64,000 bases of DNA from Polycyclovorans sp964425915 (GCA_964425915.1 CAYROO010000001.1:496001-560000), one strand, 5' to 3'. Shown: positions 26,170 to 34,867, numbered from the stretch's first letter. Notes: a model not told the origin generated them from the sequence alone. Numbers and translations are program-made.

Positions 26170-28326
26170 ATGGACGGCAATGGCAAGTGTACCGTGATGC
26201 ACGGGTCAGCAACCGCGCAGGACAGCAATAAGGCCTGGTGGCCGAAATCCCTCAATCTCGACATCCTGCACCAGCACGATACGAAGACCAATCCGCTGGG
26301 TGCGAGCTTCAACTATCGCGAGGCGGTGAAGTCGCTGGACTACGCAGCCGTCAAAAAAGATCTGACCGCCCTGATGACCGACAGCCAGCCCTGGTGGCCG
26401 GCCGACTGGGGTCACTATGGCGGCCTGATGATTCGCATGGCCTGGCACGCTGCCGGCTCCTACCGTCTGGCGGACGGCCGTGGCGGTGCGGGCACCGGCA
26501 ACCAGCGCTTTGCCCCACTGAACTCCTGGCCGGACAACGCCAACCTCGACAAGGCGCGCCGGCTGCTGTGGCCGATCAAGAAGAAGTACGGCAACAAGCT
26601 GAGCTGGGCCGACCTGATCATCCTCGCCGGCAATGTGGCCTACGAGTCGATGGGGCTGAAGACCTTCGGCTTCGGCTTTGGCCGTGAGGACATCTGGCAC
26701 CCGGAGAAGGACATCTTCTGGGGTGCCGAGAAGGAATGGCTGGCGCCCACGGATAACCCTAATAGCCGCTACTCGGGTGAGCGTGACCTGCAGAACCCGT
26801 TGGCGGCGGTGATGATGGGCCTGATCTACGTCAACCCCGAAGGCGTGGACGGCAAGCCGGACCCGCTGAAAACCGCCCACGACGTGCGCATCACCTTCGA
26901 GCGCATGGCGATGAACGATGAGGAAACGGTTGCGCTGACCGCCGGCGGCCACACGGTCGGCAAGGCCCATGGCAATGGCGACGCCGCACGACTGGGGCCC
27001 GAGCCGGAAGCCGGCCCGCTGGAAGACCAAGGCTTTGGCTGGCTCAACAAGAGCCAGCGTGGCGTCGGCAGCAATGCCGTCACCAGCGGCCTCGAAGGCG
27101 CCTGGACGACCAACCCCACGCAGTGGGACAACGGCTACTTCCACCTGCTACTGAACTACGACTGGGAGCTTAAAAAGAGCCCGGCCGGCGCCTGGCAATG
27201 GGAGCCGGTCAACATCAAGGAAGAAGACAAGCCGGTCGACGCCGAGGACCCCTCGAAGCGCCAAAACCCCATCATGACCGACGCCGACATGGCGATGAAG
27301 ATGGACCCCGCGTACCGCAAGATATCGGAGCGCTTCTACAAGGACCCGGCCTACTTCTCCGAAACCTTTGCCCGCGCCTGGTTCAAGCTGACCCATCGTG
27401 ACATGGGCCCCAAGGCGCGCTACATCGGTCCGGAAGTGCCCGCCGAGGACCTGCCCTGGCAGGACCCGGTCCCGAGCGGCCGCAAGGACTACGATGTGGC
27501 GGCGGTGAAGTCCAAGATCGCCGCCAGCGGGCTCAGCATCGCCGAGATGGTGAGCACCGCCTGGGACAGCGCCCGCACCTACCGCGGCTCCGACATGCGC
27601 GGTGGCGCCAATGGCGCGCGCATCCGCCTGGCACCGCAGAAGGACTGGGAAGGCAATGAGCCGGCCCGTCTGGCCAAGGTGCTTGGTGTACTGGAAGGCA
27701 TCGCCAAGGACAGCGGCGCCAGCGTAGCCGATGTCATCGTGCTGGCCGGCAACGTCGGCGTGGAGCAGGCCGCCAAGGCGGCAGGCTTCCCGGTGGATGT
27801 GCCGTTCGCGCCGGGCCGCGGCGACTGCACGGATGCGATGACCGATGCTGAATCCTTCGAGCCGCTGGAACCCGTCGCAGACGGCTTCCGAAACTGGCAG
27901 AAGCAGCACTACGTGGTCACCCCCGAAGAGCTGCTGCTGGACCGGGCACAACTGCTGGGCCTGACGGCGGTGGAAATGACCGTGCTGGTGGGCGGCATGC
28001 GCGTGCTCGGCACCAACCACGGCGGCACGGCCCACGGGGCGTTCACGGATCGTGTTGGCGCATTGACGACCGATTTCTTCGTCAACCTCACCGACATGGC
28101 CTACCGCTGGGAGCCGAAGGGTCGCAACCTGTACGAGATCCAGGAACGTTCATCGGGCAAGGTGAAGTGGACGGCCACGCGCGCCGATCTGGTGTTCGGC
28201 TCCAACTCGGTGCTACGCGCCTATGCCGAGGTGTACGCACAGGACGACAACCAGGAGAAGTTCGTCAAGGACTTCGTTGCGGCCTGGACGAAGGTGATGA
28301 ACGCAGATCGGTTTGATCTGGGGTAA
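26170..28326 (+). CDS. katG: Catalase-peroxidase KatG
   Basis: Heme enzyme degrading hydrogen peroxide. 718 residues from ATG 26170, with GGAG six bases upstream; a GTG ten codons earlier is unlikely. Distal heme residues Arg89, Trp92 and His93 lie in MIRMAWHAAGSYR. The Trp-Tyr-Met adduct partners are in MGLIYVNPEG (about 219) and ERMAMNDEE (about 245). The proximal histidine is in TAGGHTVGKAHG (about 260). The second, non-heme peroxidase-like half follows from about residue 430. A terminator lies immediately downstream. Confidence 0.97.
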   Translation: MDGNGKCTVMHGSATAQDSNKAWWPKSLNLDILHQHDTKTNPLGASFNYREAVKSLDYAAVKKDLTALMTDSQPWWPADWGHYGGLMIRMAWHAAGSYRLADGRGGAGTGNQRFAPLNSWPDNANLDKARRLLWPIKKKYGNKLSWADLIILAGNVAYESMGLKTFGFGFGREDIWHPEKDIFWGAEKEWLAPTDNPNSRYSGERDLQNPLAAVMMGLIYVNPEGVDGKPDPLKTAHDVRITFERMAMNDEETVALTAGGHTVGKAHGNGDAARLGPEPEAGPLEDQGFGWLNKSQRGVGSNAVTSGLEGAWTTNPTQWDNGYFHLLLNYDWELKKSPAGAWQWEPVNIKEEDKPVDAEDPSKRQNPIMTDADMAMKMDPAYRKISERFYKDPAYFSETFARAWFKLTHRDMGPKARYIGPEVPAEDLPWQDPVPSGRKDYDVAAVKSKIAASGLSIAEMVSTAWDSARTYRGSDMRGGANGARIRLAPQKDWEGNEPARLAKVLGVLEGIAKDSGASVADVIVLAGNVGVEQAAKAAGFPVDVPFAPGRGDCTDAMTDAESFEPLEPVADGFRNWQKQHYVVTPEELLLDRAQLLGLTAVEMTVLVGGMRVLGTNHGGTAHGAFTDRVGALTTDFFVNLTDMAYRWEPKGRNLYEIQERSSGKVKWTATRADLVFGSNSVLRAYAEVYAQDDNQEKFVKDFVAAWTKVMNADRFDLG

Positions 28327-28342
28327 GTCCGAGGCCAGAAGC

Positions 28343-28396
28343 AAAAAAGGCCCTGTCTCACCGCAGCACATCGCGGTGGGGCACGGGCCTTTCTTC
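28343..28396 (+). terminator. Rho-independent terminator of katG
   Basis: A strong hairpin (AAAGGCCCTGT...CACCGC pairing with GCGGTG...GCACGGGCCTTT), preceded by A6 and followed by TTTCTT, 17 bases after the katG stop. Confidence 0.85.
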
Positions 28397-28413
28397 ATGC
28401 CTGATCGCCGCAC

Positions 28414-28486
28414 CGTCATGCCCGACCTGATCGGGTATCCAGACGCTAACCGTTGAAGATGGACCCCGGATCAAGTCCGGGGTGAC
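28414..28486 (+). repeat. REP-like double-hairpin element, copy B
   Basis: Same unit as 20251-20324: ATGCCCGACCTGATCGGGTAT and ACCCCGGATCAAGTCCGGGGT dyads, with one arm of the first carrying a mismatch. It is followed by GTATTGATCG, which also follows copy D. Confidence 0.8.
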
Positions 28487-28495
28487 CGTATTGAT

Positions 28496-28568
28496 CGTCA
28501 TGCCCGACCTGATCGGGCATCCAGGCGCCGACCGTTGTAAGTGGATCCCGGATCAAGTCCGGGATGAC
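28496..28568 (+). repeat. REP-like double-hairpin element, copy C
   Basis: Full unit; the first dyad is perfect (ATGCCCG/CGGGCAT) and the second is ATCCCGG/CCGGGAT. It lies ten bases after copy B in the same orientation. Confidence 0.8.
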
Positions 28569-28676
28569 GGCCGGTCTCACTCGGTAGGCGCGCAGCCTGC
28601 GCGCGACCTGCGGTGGCACATCACCGACCGCCCGGTCGCGGGCAAGCACCGCTCCTAAAGGTCACACCACACCTCG

Positions 28677-28750
28677 CGTCATGCCCGACTCGATCGGGCA
28701 TCGAGACACCAACCGTTGAAGATGGACCCCGGATCAAGTCCGGGGTGACC
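28677..28750 (+). repeat. REP-like double-hairpin element, copy D
   Basis: Full unit with second half identical to copy B, including the spacer AACCGTTGAAGATGG. With copy E it repeats the B-C arrangement, suggesting a local duplication. Confidence 0.8.
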
Positions 28751-28757
28751 GTATTGA

Positions 28758-28794
28758 TCGTCATGCCCGACCTGATCGGGCATCCAGGCGCCTG
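28758..28794 (+). repeat. REP-like element, truncated copy E
   Basis: First hairpin only (CGTCATGCCCG...CGGGCATCCAGGCGCC), identical to the start of copy C, then broken off next to the MoxR stop codon. Confidence 0.75.
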
Positions 28795-28801
28795 CGTCGC
28801 T

Positions 28802-29644
28802 TTAGTTGCCGCGCCGTGCCATGAAGGCGATGCGCTCGAACAGGTGCACGTCGGCTTCGTTCTTCAGCAGCGCGCCGTACAGCGGCGGCAGGGTCTTCTT
28901 GGTGCTGGCGTCGCGCAGCACGGCAGGGTCGATGTCCTCGGCCAGCAGCAGCTTGAGCCAGTCCAGCAACTCGCTGGTGGAAGGCTTCTTCTTCAGGCCG
29001 GGCAGTTCGCGCAGGCCGAAGAACACTTCCATGGCTTCCTTCACCAGGTGCTTCTTGAGATCGGGGAAGTGGACGTCCACGATCTTCTGCATCGTGTCCT
29101 TGTCCGGGAAGCGGATGTAGTGGAAGAAGCAGCGCCGTAGAAAGGCATCGGGCAACTCCTTCTCATTGTTGGAGGTGATCAGGATGATTGGACGTTGCTT
29201 GGCCTTCACCGTCTGTTGCGTCTCGTAGACGTAAAACTCCATCTGGTCGAGTTCGCGCAACAGGTCGTTGGGAAACTCGATGTCGGCCTTGTCGATTTCG
29301 TCGATCAGCAGCACCGGACGCTTGCCCGACTCAAAGGCCTCCCAGAGCTTGCCGCGAATGATGTAATTGCGGATGTCCTTGACCTTCTCGTCGCCAAGCT
29401 GGGAGTCACGCAGACGCGACACCGCGTCGTACTCGTAGAGCCCGTGCTGCGCCTTGGTGGTGGACTTGATGGCCCAGTCGATGAACGGCGCGTCCATGGC
29501 CTTGGCGATCTCGCGCGCCAGCTGGGTCTTGCCGGTGCCGGGCTCGCCCTTCACCAGCAGCGGCCGCTCCAGGGTCACCGCCGCATTCACGGCCATCATC
29601 AGGTCGTCGGTGGCGACGTAGTTGTCAGTGCCTTCGAAACGCAC
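28802..29644 (-). CDS. MoxR-family AAA+ ATPase
   Basis: 280 residues starting at GTG 29644, preceded by AAGGA. Walker A GEPGTGKTQLAREIA (about 33-47), Walker B RPVLLIDEIDKAD (about 108-120), sensor 1 ILITSNNEKELPDAFLRRCF including the arginine finger region. MoxR ATPases usually act as chaperones with a VWA-domain partner encoded next door; no such partner follows here, only REP repeats. Divergent or upstream partners are also absent. Confidence 0.92.
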   Translation of the reverse strand: MRFEGTDNYVATDDLMMAVNAAVTLERPLLVKGEPGTGKTQLAREIAKAMDAPFIDWAIKSTTKAQHGLYEYDAVSRLRDSQLGDEKVKDIRNYIIRGKLWEAFESGKRPVLLIDEIDKADIEFPNDLLRELDQMEFYVYETQQTVKAKQRPIILITSNNEKELPDAFLRRCFFHYIRFPDKDTMQKIVDVHFPDLKKHLVKEAMEVFFGLRELPGLKKKPSTSELLDWLKLLLAEDIDPAVLRDASTKKTLPPLYGALLKNEADVHLFERIAFMARRGN

Positions 29645-29671
29645 GAGGGAGTCCTTGAAAGGGGGTGAAAG

Positions 29672-29953
29672 TCAGGCCGCCGCTACGACCAGCGGAAGTT
29701 CGAAATGTCCGGCCACAATGCCGGCCACGGTGATGTCCTCGTCCAGGGCTTCCCAGCGCAGTGCGAAACCATTCAAACGAAGCTCAACTCCGGCCAGCGC
29801 GTCGTCGGTCGCATCGCGCAGACGACGAAACCGCGCGGCAGGAAACCCCACCACACGACCGTCCGTCAACTCGACGAACACCGTGCGACCCTCGACCCAG
29901 GCTCGGACTGCGGTCGGTTCGGCGTGCTCTTCGGTTGCGCGTTCAGCGGCCAT
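29672..29953 (-). CDS. DUF2442 domain protein
   Basis: 93 residues from ATG 29953. The pattern VRAWVEGRTVFVELTDGRVVGFPAARFRRL, then LNGFALRWEALDEDITVAGIV, is the DUF2442 fold. Its ATG lies 11 bases inside the preceding DUF4160 gene, so translation is coupled. DUF4160/DUF2442 pairs are common in genomes and behave as a toxin-antitoxin-like unit by association; the activity is not established here. Confidence 0.88.
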   Translation of the reverse strand: MAAERATEEHAEPTAVRAWVEGRTVFVELTDGRVVGFPAARFRRLRDATDDALAGVELRLNGFALRWEALDEDITVAGIVAGHFELPLVVAAA

Positions 29954-30179
29954 GGAACTCACGATAAGCAGACATAAGGCGATCGAGATGAGCATACACC
30001 AGACGCTCGATCTCCCGAATCTGATGGGCGGCAACGCCCTTGTTGCGCGCCAGACGAACGGGGTTCAACCAGAACTTGCACTCGCCCTCTGGTGTCGCCA
30101 CGTGGATATGGGCGGGCTCGCCACGCTCGTCAGAATAAAAATGGAACCGTAGCGGACCAATTCGCAGAACCGTCGGCAT
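29943..30179 (-). CDS. DUF4160 domain protein
   Basis: 78 residues: PTVLRIGPLRFHFYSDERGEPAHIHVATPEGECKFWLNPVRLARNKG is the full DUF4160 signature, with the conserved FHFYSDE and HIHV motifs. The start overlaps the pgk stop as TGATG (a GTG one codon upstream is also possible) and the 3' end overlaps DUF2442. The pair is thus attached to the end of a glycolytic gene. Confidence 0.9.
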   Translation of the reverse strand: MPTVLRIGPLRFHFYSDERGEPAHIHVATPEGECKFWLNPVRLARNKGVAAHQIREIERLVYAHLDRLMSAYREFHGR

Positions 30180-31357
30180 CACCCCGCCGCGCGGGACTCC
30201 AGCACCGCCACCGCCGGCAGTTTCTTGCCTTCCAGGAACTCCAGGAAGGCTCCGCCGCCGGTGGAGATGTAGCTGATATCCCCGGCGACACCGAACTTGT
30301 CGATGGCGGCGAGGGTGTCACCGCCACCCGCCAGGGAGAACGCCGAGCTTCCAGCGATGGCATCGGCGATGGCCTTGGTGCCGGCGGCGAAGCTGTCGTA
30401 CTCGAAGACGCCGACGGGGCCGTTCCAGACGATGGTGCCGCAGTCCTTGAGCAGGCCGGCCAGCTTGGCGCGAGTGCGCGGACCGATGTCGAGAATCATC
30501 TCGTCGGCCTCCACTTCGTCGGCGAGGCGTACTTCGGCGTGGGCTTCGTTGCTGAACTCGGGCGCCACCACCACGTCTTCCGGCAGCGGTATGTCACCGC
30601 CGCGTGCCCGGATCTTGGCGAGGATGGCGCGAGCGGTATCGAGCATGTCGGGCTCGTGCAGGCTCTTGCCCACCGGCTTGCCGGCCGCCGCCAGAAAGGT
30701 GTTGGCGATGCCCCCGCCAATGATGAGCTGGTCCGCCACATCCGCCAGACTGTTGAGCAGGTCCAGCTTGGTCGACACCTTGGATCCGCCGACGATGACC
30801 GCCAAGGGCTTCTTCGGGGTGGCCAGCGCCTTGCCCAGCGCATCCAGTTCGGCGGCCAGCAGCGGGCCGGCGCAGGCGGCGGGCGCGAACTTCGCAACGC
30901 CGTGGGTGGAACACTCGGCGCGGTGCGCGGTGCCGAAAGCATCCATCACGTAGACATCACACAAGGCGGCCATGCGCTTCGACAGCGCCTCGTCATCCGC
31001 CTTCTCGCCGACCAGAAACCGGGTGTTCTCCCCCAAGGCGATCTGCCCTGGCGTCAGGTCGACACCCTCAATCCAGTTGCTGATCAGCGGCACCGTGCGG
31101 CCCAGGGCTTCCGACAACCATGCGGCCACCAGCGTCAGCGAATGCTCCGGCTCAAAGCGCCCGGCCTTGGGCCGCCCGAGATGCGAAATAACCAGCACCG
31201 AAGCGCCCTTCTCCAGCGCCAGCTTCAGCGTCGGCAGGCTGGCGCGCAGCCGCGCATCAGAGGCAATACGACCATTCGAGATGGGGACGTTCAAGTCCTG
31301 ACGGATCAGCAGGCGCTTGCCGGTGAGATCCAGGTCGGACATTTTCAGGACGTTCAC
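30179..31357 (-). CDS. pgk: Phosphoglycerate kinase
   Basis: Transfers phosphate between 1,3-bisphosphoglycerate and ADP. 392 residues. I start at GTG 31357 because relatives begin xxVLKMxDLDLxGKR and GGAG lies eight bases before it; the ATG at 31342 is the alternative. Substrate motifs RLLIRQDLNVPISNGRI and SHLGRPKAG, and nucleotide motifs VGGSKVSTKLDLLNSL and AGGGDTLAAIDKFG are present. Downstream genes of unknown function overlap it. Its leader carries GGGAATCG repeats. Confidence 0.96.
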   Translation of the reverse strand: MNVLKMSDLDLTGKRLLIRQDLNVPISNGRIASDARLRASLPTLKLALEKGASVLVISHLGRPKAGRFEPEHSLTLVAAWLSEALGRTVPLISNWIEGVDLTPGQIALGENTRFLVGEKADDEALSKRMAALCDVYVMDAFGTAHRAECSTHGVAKFAPAACAGPLLAAELDALGKALATPKKPLAVIVGGSKVSTKLDLLNSLADVADQLIIGGGIANTFLAAAGKPVGKSLHEPDMLDTARAILAKIRARGGDIPLPEDVVVAPEFSNEAHAEVRLADEVEADEMILDIGPRTRAKLAGLLKDCGTIVWNGPVGVFEYDSFAAGTKAIADAIAGSSAFSLAGGGDTLAAIDKFGVAGDISYISTGGGAFLEFLEGKKLPAVAVLESRAAG

Positions 31358-31369
31358 TTCGTTCACTCC

Positions 31370-31399
31370 GGGAATCGAGAATCGGGAATCGGGAATCGT
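31370..31399 (+). repeat. GGGAATCG tandem repeat
   Basis: Four tandem copies of GAATCGGG/GAATCGAG in the pgk leader. The inverse motif follows about 70 bases later, so the two can pair. Confidence 0.75.
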
Positions 31400-31467
31400 C
31401 AGAAGCAACGGCAACGGCAAGAGCGGGTGTGGCAGAGCGCCGAGGTCCGGGAGCGGGTCGCTTTTAC

Positions 31468-31527
31468 GATTCCCCATTCCCGATTCCCGATTCCCGTCAC
31501 CACCGATTCCCCATTCTCGATTCCCGG
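31468..31527 (+). repeat. CGATTCCC tandem repeats, inverted partner
   Basis: Five or so CGATTCCC/CGATTCTC units, complementary to 31370-31399. The same motif caps the elements in murB and murD. Confidence 0.75.
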
Positions 31528-31610
31528 TTGTGGGGGGGCCCCGCGGGCCCCACCCCCCCCCCAACCACCCACCCATTTTGGGTGACCCCAAAGAGGTGGT
31601 GAAACCACAC

Positions 31611-31620
31611 NNNNNNNNNN
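31611..31620. other. Assembly gap (10 N)
   Basis: Ten N characters in a GC-rich repeat region; the real length is unknown. Confidence 1.
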
Positions 31621-31723
31621 GTGGGGCAGCGCGCCGTGGTCGGGGCGCGGGGCGATTTTCCTTTTCCCCATCCCTGAGTCCCTATTCCCGACACCCCCTC
31701 TCCCCCTTTCTCTATTCCGGTTT

Positions 31724-31744
31724 GTGGCCGCCCTAGGCGGCCAC
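31724..31744. other. Hairpin spanning the gapA stop codon
   Basis: Nine-base perfect arms GTGGCCGCC/GGCGGCCAC with the three-base loop formed by the stop codon of gapA. No U tract follows in either direction. Confidence 0.6.
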
Positions 31745-32734
31745 AACCCGCACCATCTCCAGGCACTTGTTGGAGTAGCCCCATTCGTTGTCGTACCAGC
31801 TCACCAGCTTGACGAAGGTGCTATCGAGCTGAATGCCGGCGTCGGCATCGAAGATAGAGGTGCGGGCATCGCCAACGAAGTCGGTGGCCACCACCTTGTC
31901 TTCGGTGTAACCCAAGATGCCCTTGAGGGCGCCTTCGCTCTGGGCCTTCATTTCAGCGCAGATCTCGGCGTAGGTGGCAGGCTTCTCGAGTTCGGCCGTG
32001 AGGTCCACCACGGAGACGTCGGAGGTGGGCACGCGGAAGGACATGCCGGTGAGCTTCTTGTTCAGCTCGGGGATGACCACGCCCACGGCCTTGGCGGCGC
32101 CGGTGGAGGACGGGATGATGTTTTCGAGAATGCCGCGACCGCCGCGCCAATCCTTCTGGCTCGGGCCGTCCACGGTCTTCTGGGTGGCGGTGGCCGCGTG
32201 CACGGTGGTCATCAGGCCGCGCTTGATGCCCCACTTGTCGTTGATGACCTTGGCCAGCGGCGCCAGACAGTTGGTGGTGCAGGAGGCGTTGGAGACGATG
32301 GCCTGCCCGGCGTAGGTCTGGTGGTTGACGCCGTAGACGAACATCGGGGTGTCGTCCTTGGACGGCGCCGACATGATCACCTTCTTGGCGCCGGCGGCGA
32401 GGTGCTTCTCGGCGCTGGCCTTGTCGAGGAACAGACCGGTGGACTCGATCACGATGTCAGCCCCCACGGCGTCCCACTTCAGGGCGGCCGGGTCACGCTC
32501 CTGGGTCAGGCGAATTTTCTTGCCATTGACGATCAGATTGCCGCCATCGACCGAAACCTCACCCTTGAAGCGCCCGTGCACGGAGTCGTAGCGCAGCATG
32601 TAGGCCAGGTAGTCCGGCTCCAGAAGATCGTTGATGCCGACGATCTCGATGTCGTTGCCAAAGTTCTGCACTGCGGCGCGCAGCACGTTGCGGCCAATAC
32701 GACCAAAGCCATTGATCCCCACCTTGACTGCCAT
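31733..32734 (-). CDS. gapA: Glyceraldehyde-3-phosphate dehydrogenase
   Basis: NAD-dependent glycolytic dehydrogenase. 333 residues; Rossmann start VGINGFGRIGRNVLRA, catalytic cysteine in SNASCTTNCLAPLAKV, substrate residues in HAATATQKTVDGPS and SSTGAAKAV, and C-terminal VSWYDNEWGYSNK. AGAGGAAG precedes the ATG. It lies 92 bases after tkt; a hairpin GGTGCG/CGCACC occurs in that gap. The stop codon sits in the loop of a perfect nine-base stem. Confidence 0.97.
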   Translation of the reverse strand: MAVKVGINGFGRIGRNVLRAAVQNFGNDIEIVGINDLLEPDYLAYMLRYDSVHGRFKGEVSVDGGNLIVNGKKIRLTQERDPAALKWDAVGADIVIESTGLFLDKASAEKHLAAGAKKVIMSAPSKDDTPMFVYGVNHQTYAGQAIVSNASCTTNCLAPLAKVINDKWGIKRGLMTTVHAATATQKTVDGPSQKDWRGGRGILENIIPSSTGAAKAVGVVIPELNKKLTGMSFRVPTSDVSVVDLTAELEKPATYAEICAEMKAQSEGALKGILGYTEDKVVATDFVGDARTSIFDADAGIQLDSTFVKLVSWYDNEWGYSNKCLEMVRVVAA

Positions 32735-32826
32735 TGCGACTTCCTCTGCTCGGGTGCGCGATGCACGCACCGTGTGGATGACCAAGGTGCGAACAGGACG
32801 CACCCTGTTGAAAATGGAGCGATATT

Positions 32827-34821
32827 TTACGCCAAGAGGGCCTTGGCCCGGGCGTACACCGCGTCAACGGTCAGCCCCAGGTAGTCCAGCACGGCCGCAG
32901 CCGGGGCCGATTCGCCGAAGCGATCCACCCCAACCACATCACCATCCAGGCCCACAAACGCCCGCCAGTACAGGGAAACACCGGCCTCCACGGCCAGGCG
33001 CTTGCGCTGGGCGGCGGGCAGGACCGACTCGCGGTAGGCGGCATCCTGGGCCATGAACACTTCGGCGCAGGGCATGGATACCACGCGCACACCCTGACCC
33101 TCGTCGGCCAGCTTGCGGGCCGCAGCCATGGCGATCTGCACTTCCGAACCGGTGGCGATCAGGATCAGTTCCGGTGTGCCCGATTCGAACAGTACGTATC
33201 CCCCGCGCCGCACCTGGGCACCGGTGGTATCGGCGTGGGTCTGCGGCGGCAGGTTCTGACGGGTCAGCGCCAGCGCGCTGGGGCCGTCCTTGCGCTCAAT
33301 GGCGGCCTGCCAGGCCACGGCCGTCTCGAAGGCATCGGCGGGGCGCCAGACATCGAGCTGGGGGATGAGTCGCAGCGCTGCCACATGCTCCACCGACTGG
33401 TGGGTGGGGCCGTCCTCGCCCAGCGCCACCGAGTCATGGGTGTAGACGAAGATGCTGCGCTTTTTCATCAGCGCGGCCATACGCACGGCGTTGCGGGCGT
33501 AGTCGCTGAAGGTGAGAAAGGTGGCGCCGAAGGGAATCAGCCCGCCATGCAGGGTGATCCCGTTCATCATGGCCGACATGCCGAACTCGCGGACGCCGTA
33601 GTTGACGTAGTTGCCGCTGAGCGCGCCGTGGCGCACGGGGGCGTGCCCCTTGAAATCGGTGCCGTTGGATTCCGAAAGGTCGGCCGAGCCGCCCAGCAGT
33701 TCCGGCAGGCGCGCGGCCAACAGGTCCAAGGCAGCCTTGCTGCTCTTGCGAGTGGCCATCGGCTTGTCGGCGGCCAGGGCCTGGGTCAGCAGGGCCTGCA
33801 CAGTGTCCGCCCAGTCACCGGGCAGGTCGCCGGCCATGCGGCGCTCGAACTCGGCGGCCAGCGCGGGATGGGCGTTGCGGTAGGCCTGAAAACGACCGTT
33901 CCAGGCATCCTGCGCGGCGGCGCCCTTGGCCCGTGCATCCCAGCCCGCACGGATGTCATCGGGAATCTCGAACGGGGCATGCGGCCAGCCCAGCTGCTCA
34001 CGGGTGAGCGCGATTTCATCTGCCCCCAGTGGCGCGCCGTGGCAGGATTCCTTGCCCTGCTTGTTGGGGCTGCCGTAACCGATGACGGTCTTGCAGCAGA
34101 TCAGTGTCGGCCGGTCCAACGAGCTGCGCGCGGTGTTGAGCGCGGTGGTGATCTCGGCCGGGTCGTGGCCGTTGACGTTGCGGATGACCTGCCATCCGTA
34201 GGCCTCGAAACGGGCCGGCGTGTCGTCGCCGAACCAGGGGCCGACTTCACCGTCGATGGAGATGTTGTTGTCGTCATAGAAGGCAATCAGCTTGCCCAGG
34301 CCGAGGGTGCCGGCCAGCGAGCAGGTCTCGTGGCTGATGCCTTCCATGAGACAGCCATCGCCAAGGAAGGCATAGGTGAAGTGGTCGACGATACGGTGCT
34401 CGTCGCGGTTGAAGTGGTTGGCCAGCACGGCTTCGGCCAGCGCCATGCCGACGGCATTGGAGATCCCCTGCCCTAGCGGGCCGGTGGTGGTTTCCACACC
34501 CGGTGTGATGTCGACCTCGGGGTGGCCTGGTGTTTTGGAGTGCAGCTGCCGGAAGTTCTTCAGCTCCTCGATGGGCAGGTCGTAGCCGCTGAGGTGCAGC
34601 AGGGCGTACAGCAGCATGGAGCCGTGCCCGTTGGACAAGACGAAGCGATCACGATCGGCCCAGCCGGGATCTGCGGGATTGTGCTTCAGCACGTCGTTCC
34701 ACAGCACTTCGGCGATGTCGGCCATACCCATCGGGGCACCGGGATGGCCGGAATTGGCTTTCTGAACGGCATCCATGGCCAGGGCGCGCACGGCATTGGC
34801 CAGCTCGAGACGGGTCGGCAT
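32827..34821 (-). CDS. tkt: Transketolase
   Basis: Thiamine-diphosphate enzyme of the pentose phosphate pathway. 664 residues. Motifs: KANSGHPGAPMGMADIAEVLW at the N-terminus, the ThDP-binding GDGCLMEGISHE...DDNNISIDG region, the pyrimidine domain FxYTHDSVALGEDGPTHQSVEH, and the C-terminal domain starting near VLIATGS-type ELILIATGSEV. ATG 34821 has only a weak ribosome-binding site. It lies 76 bases after a short-chain dehydrogenase gene, with a perfect seven-base-arm hairpin (34868-34885) between. Confidence 0.97.
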   Translation of the reverse strand: MPTRLELANAVRALAMDAVQKANSGHPGAPMGMADIAEVLWNDVLKHNPADPGWADRDRFVLSNGHGSMLLYALLHLSGYDLPIEELKNFRQLHSKTPGHPEVDITPGVETTTGPLGQGISNAVGMALAEAVLANHFNRDEHRIVDHFTYAFLGDGCLMEGISHETCSLAGTLGLGKLIAFYDDNNISIDGEVGPWFGDDTPARFEAYGWQVIRNVNGHDPAEITTALNTARSSLDRPTLICCKTVIGYGSPNKQGKESCHGAPLGADEIALTREQLGWPHAPFEIPDDIRAGWDARAKGAAAQDAWNGRFQAYRNAHPALAAEFERRMAGDLPGDWADTVQALLTQALAADKPMATRKSSKAALDLLAARLPELLGGSADLSESNGTDFKGHAPVRHGALSGNYVNYGVREFGMSAMMNGITLHGGLIPFGATFLTFSDYARNAVRMAALMKKRSIFVYTHDSVALGEDGPTHQSVEHVAALRLIPQLDVWRPADAFETAVAWQAAIERKDGPSALALTRQNLPPQTHADTTGAQVRRGGYVLFESGTPELILIATGSEVQIAMAAARKLADEGQGVRVVSMPCAEVFMAQDAAYRESVLPAAQRKRLAVEAGVSLYWRAFVGLDGDVVGVDRFGESAPAAAVLDYLGLTVDAVYARAKALLA

Positions 34822-34867
34822 TACAGTCACCGGGGGGGCTTGCAAAAGGGCCGCGTATTGTCCGGCT

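Larger units (their letters stand above)
31358..31732. other. Repeat-rich pgk-gapA intergenic region with assembly gap
   Basis: 375 bases without a gene. Contents: GGGAATCG repeats (31370-31399), inverted CGATTCCC repeats (31468-31527), G/C homopolymer runs (about 31531-31562), a 10-N gap (31611-31620) and poor-complexity C-rich sequence to 31710. Any promoter for pgk lies here but cannot be seen with confidence. Confidence 0.8.

Noticed and set aside
31370..31527. CRISPR-like array of GGGAATCG units
   Set aside because: Units are only eight bases with no unique spacers; they are simple interspersed repeats.
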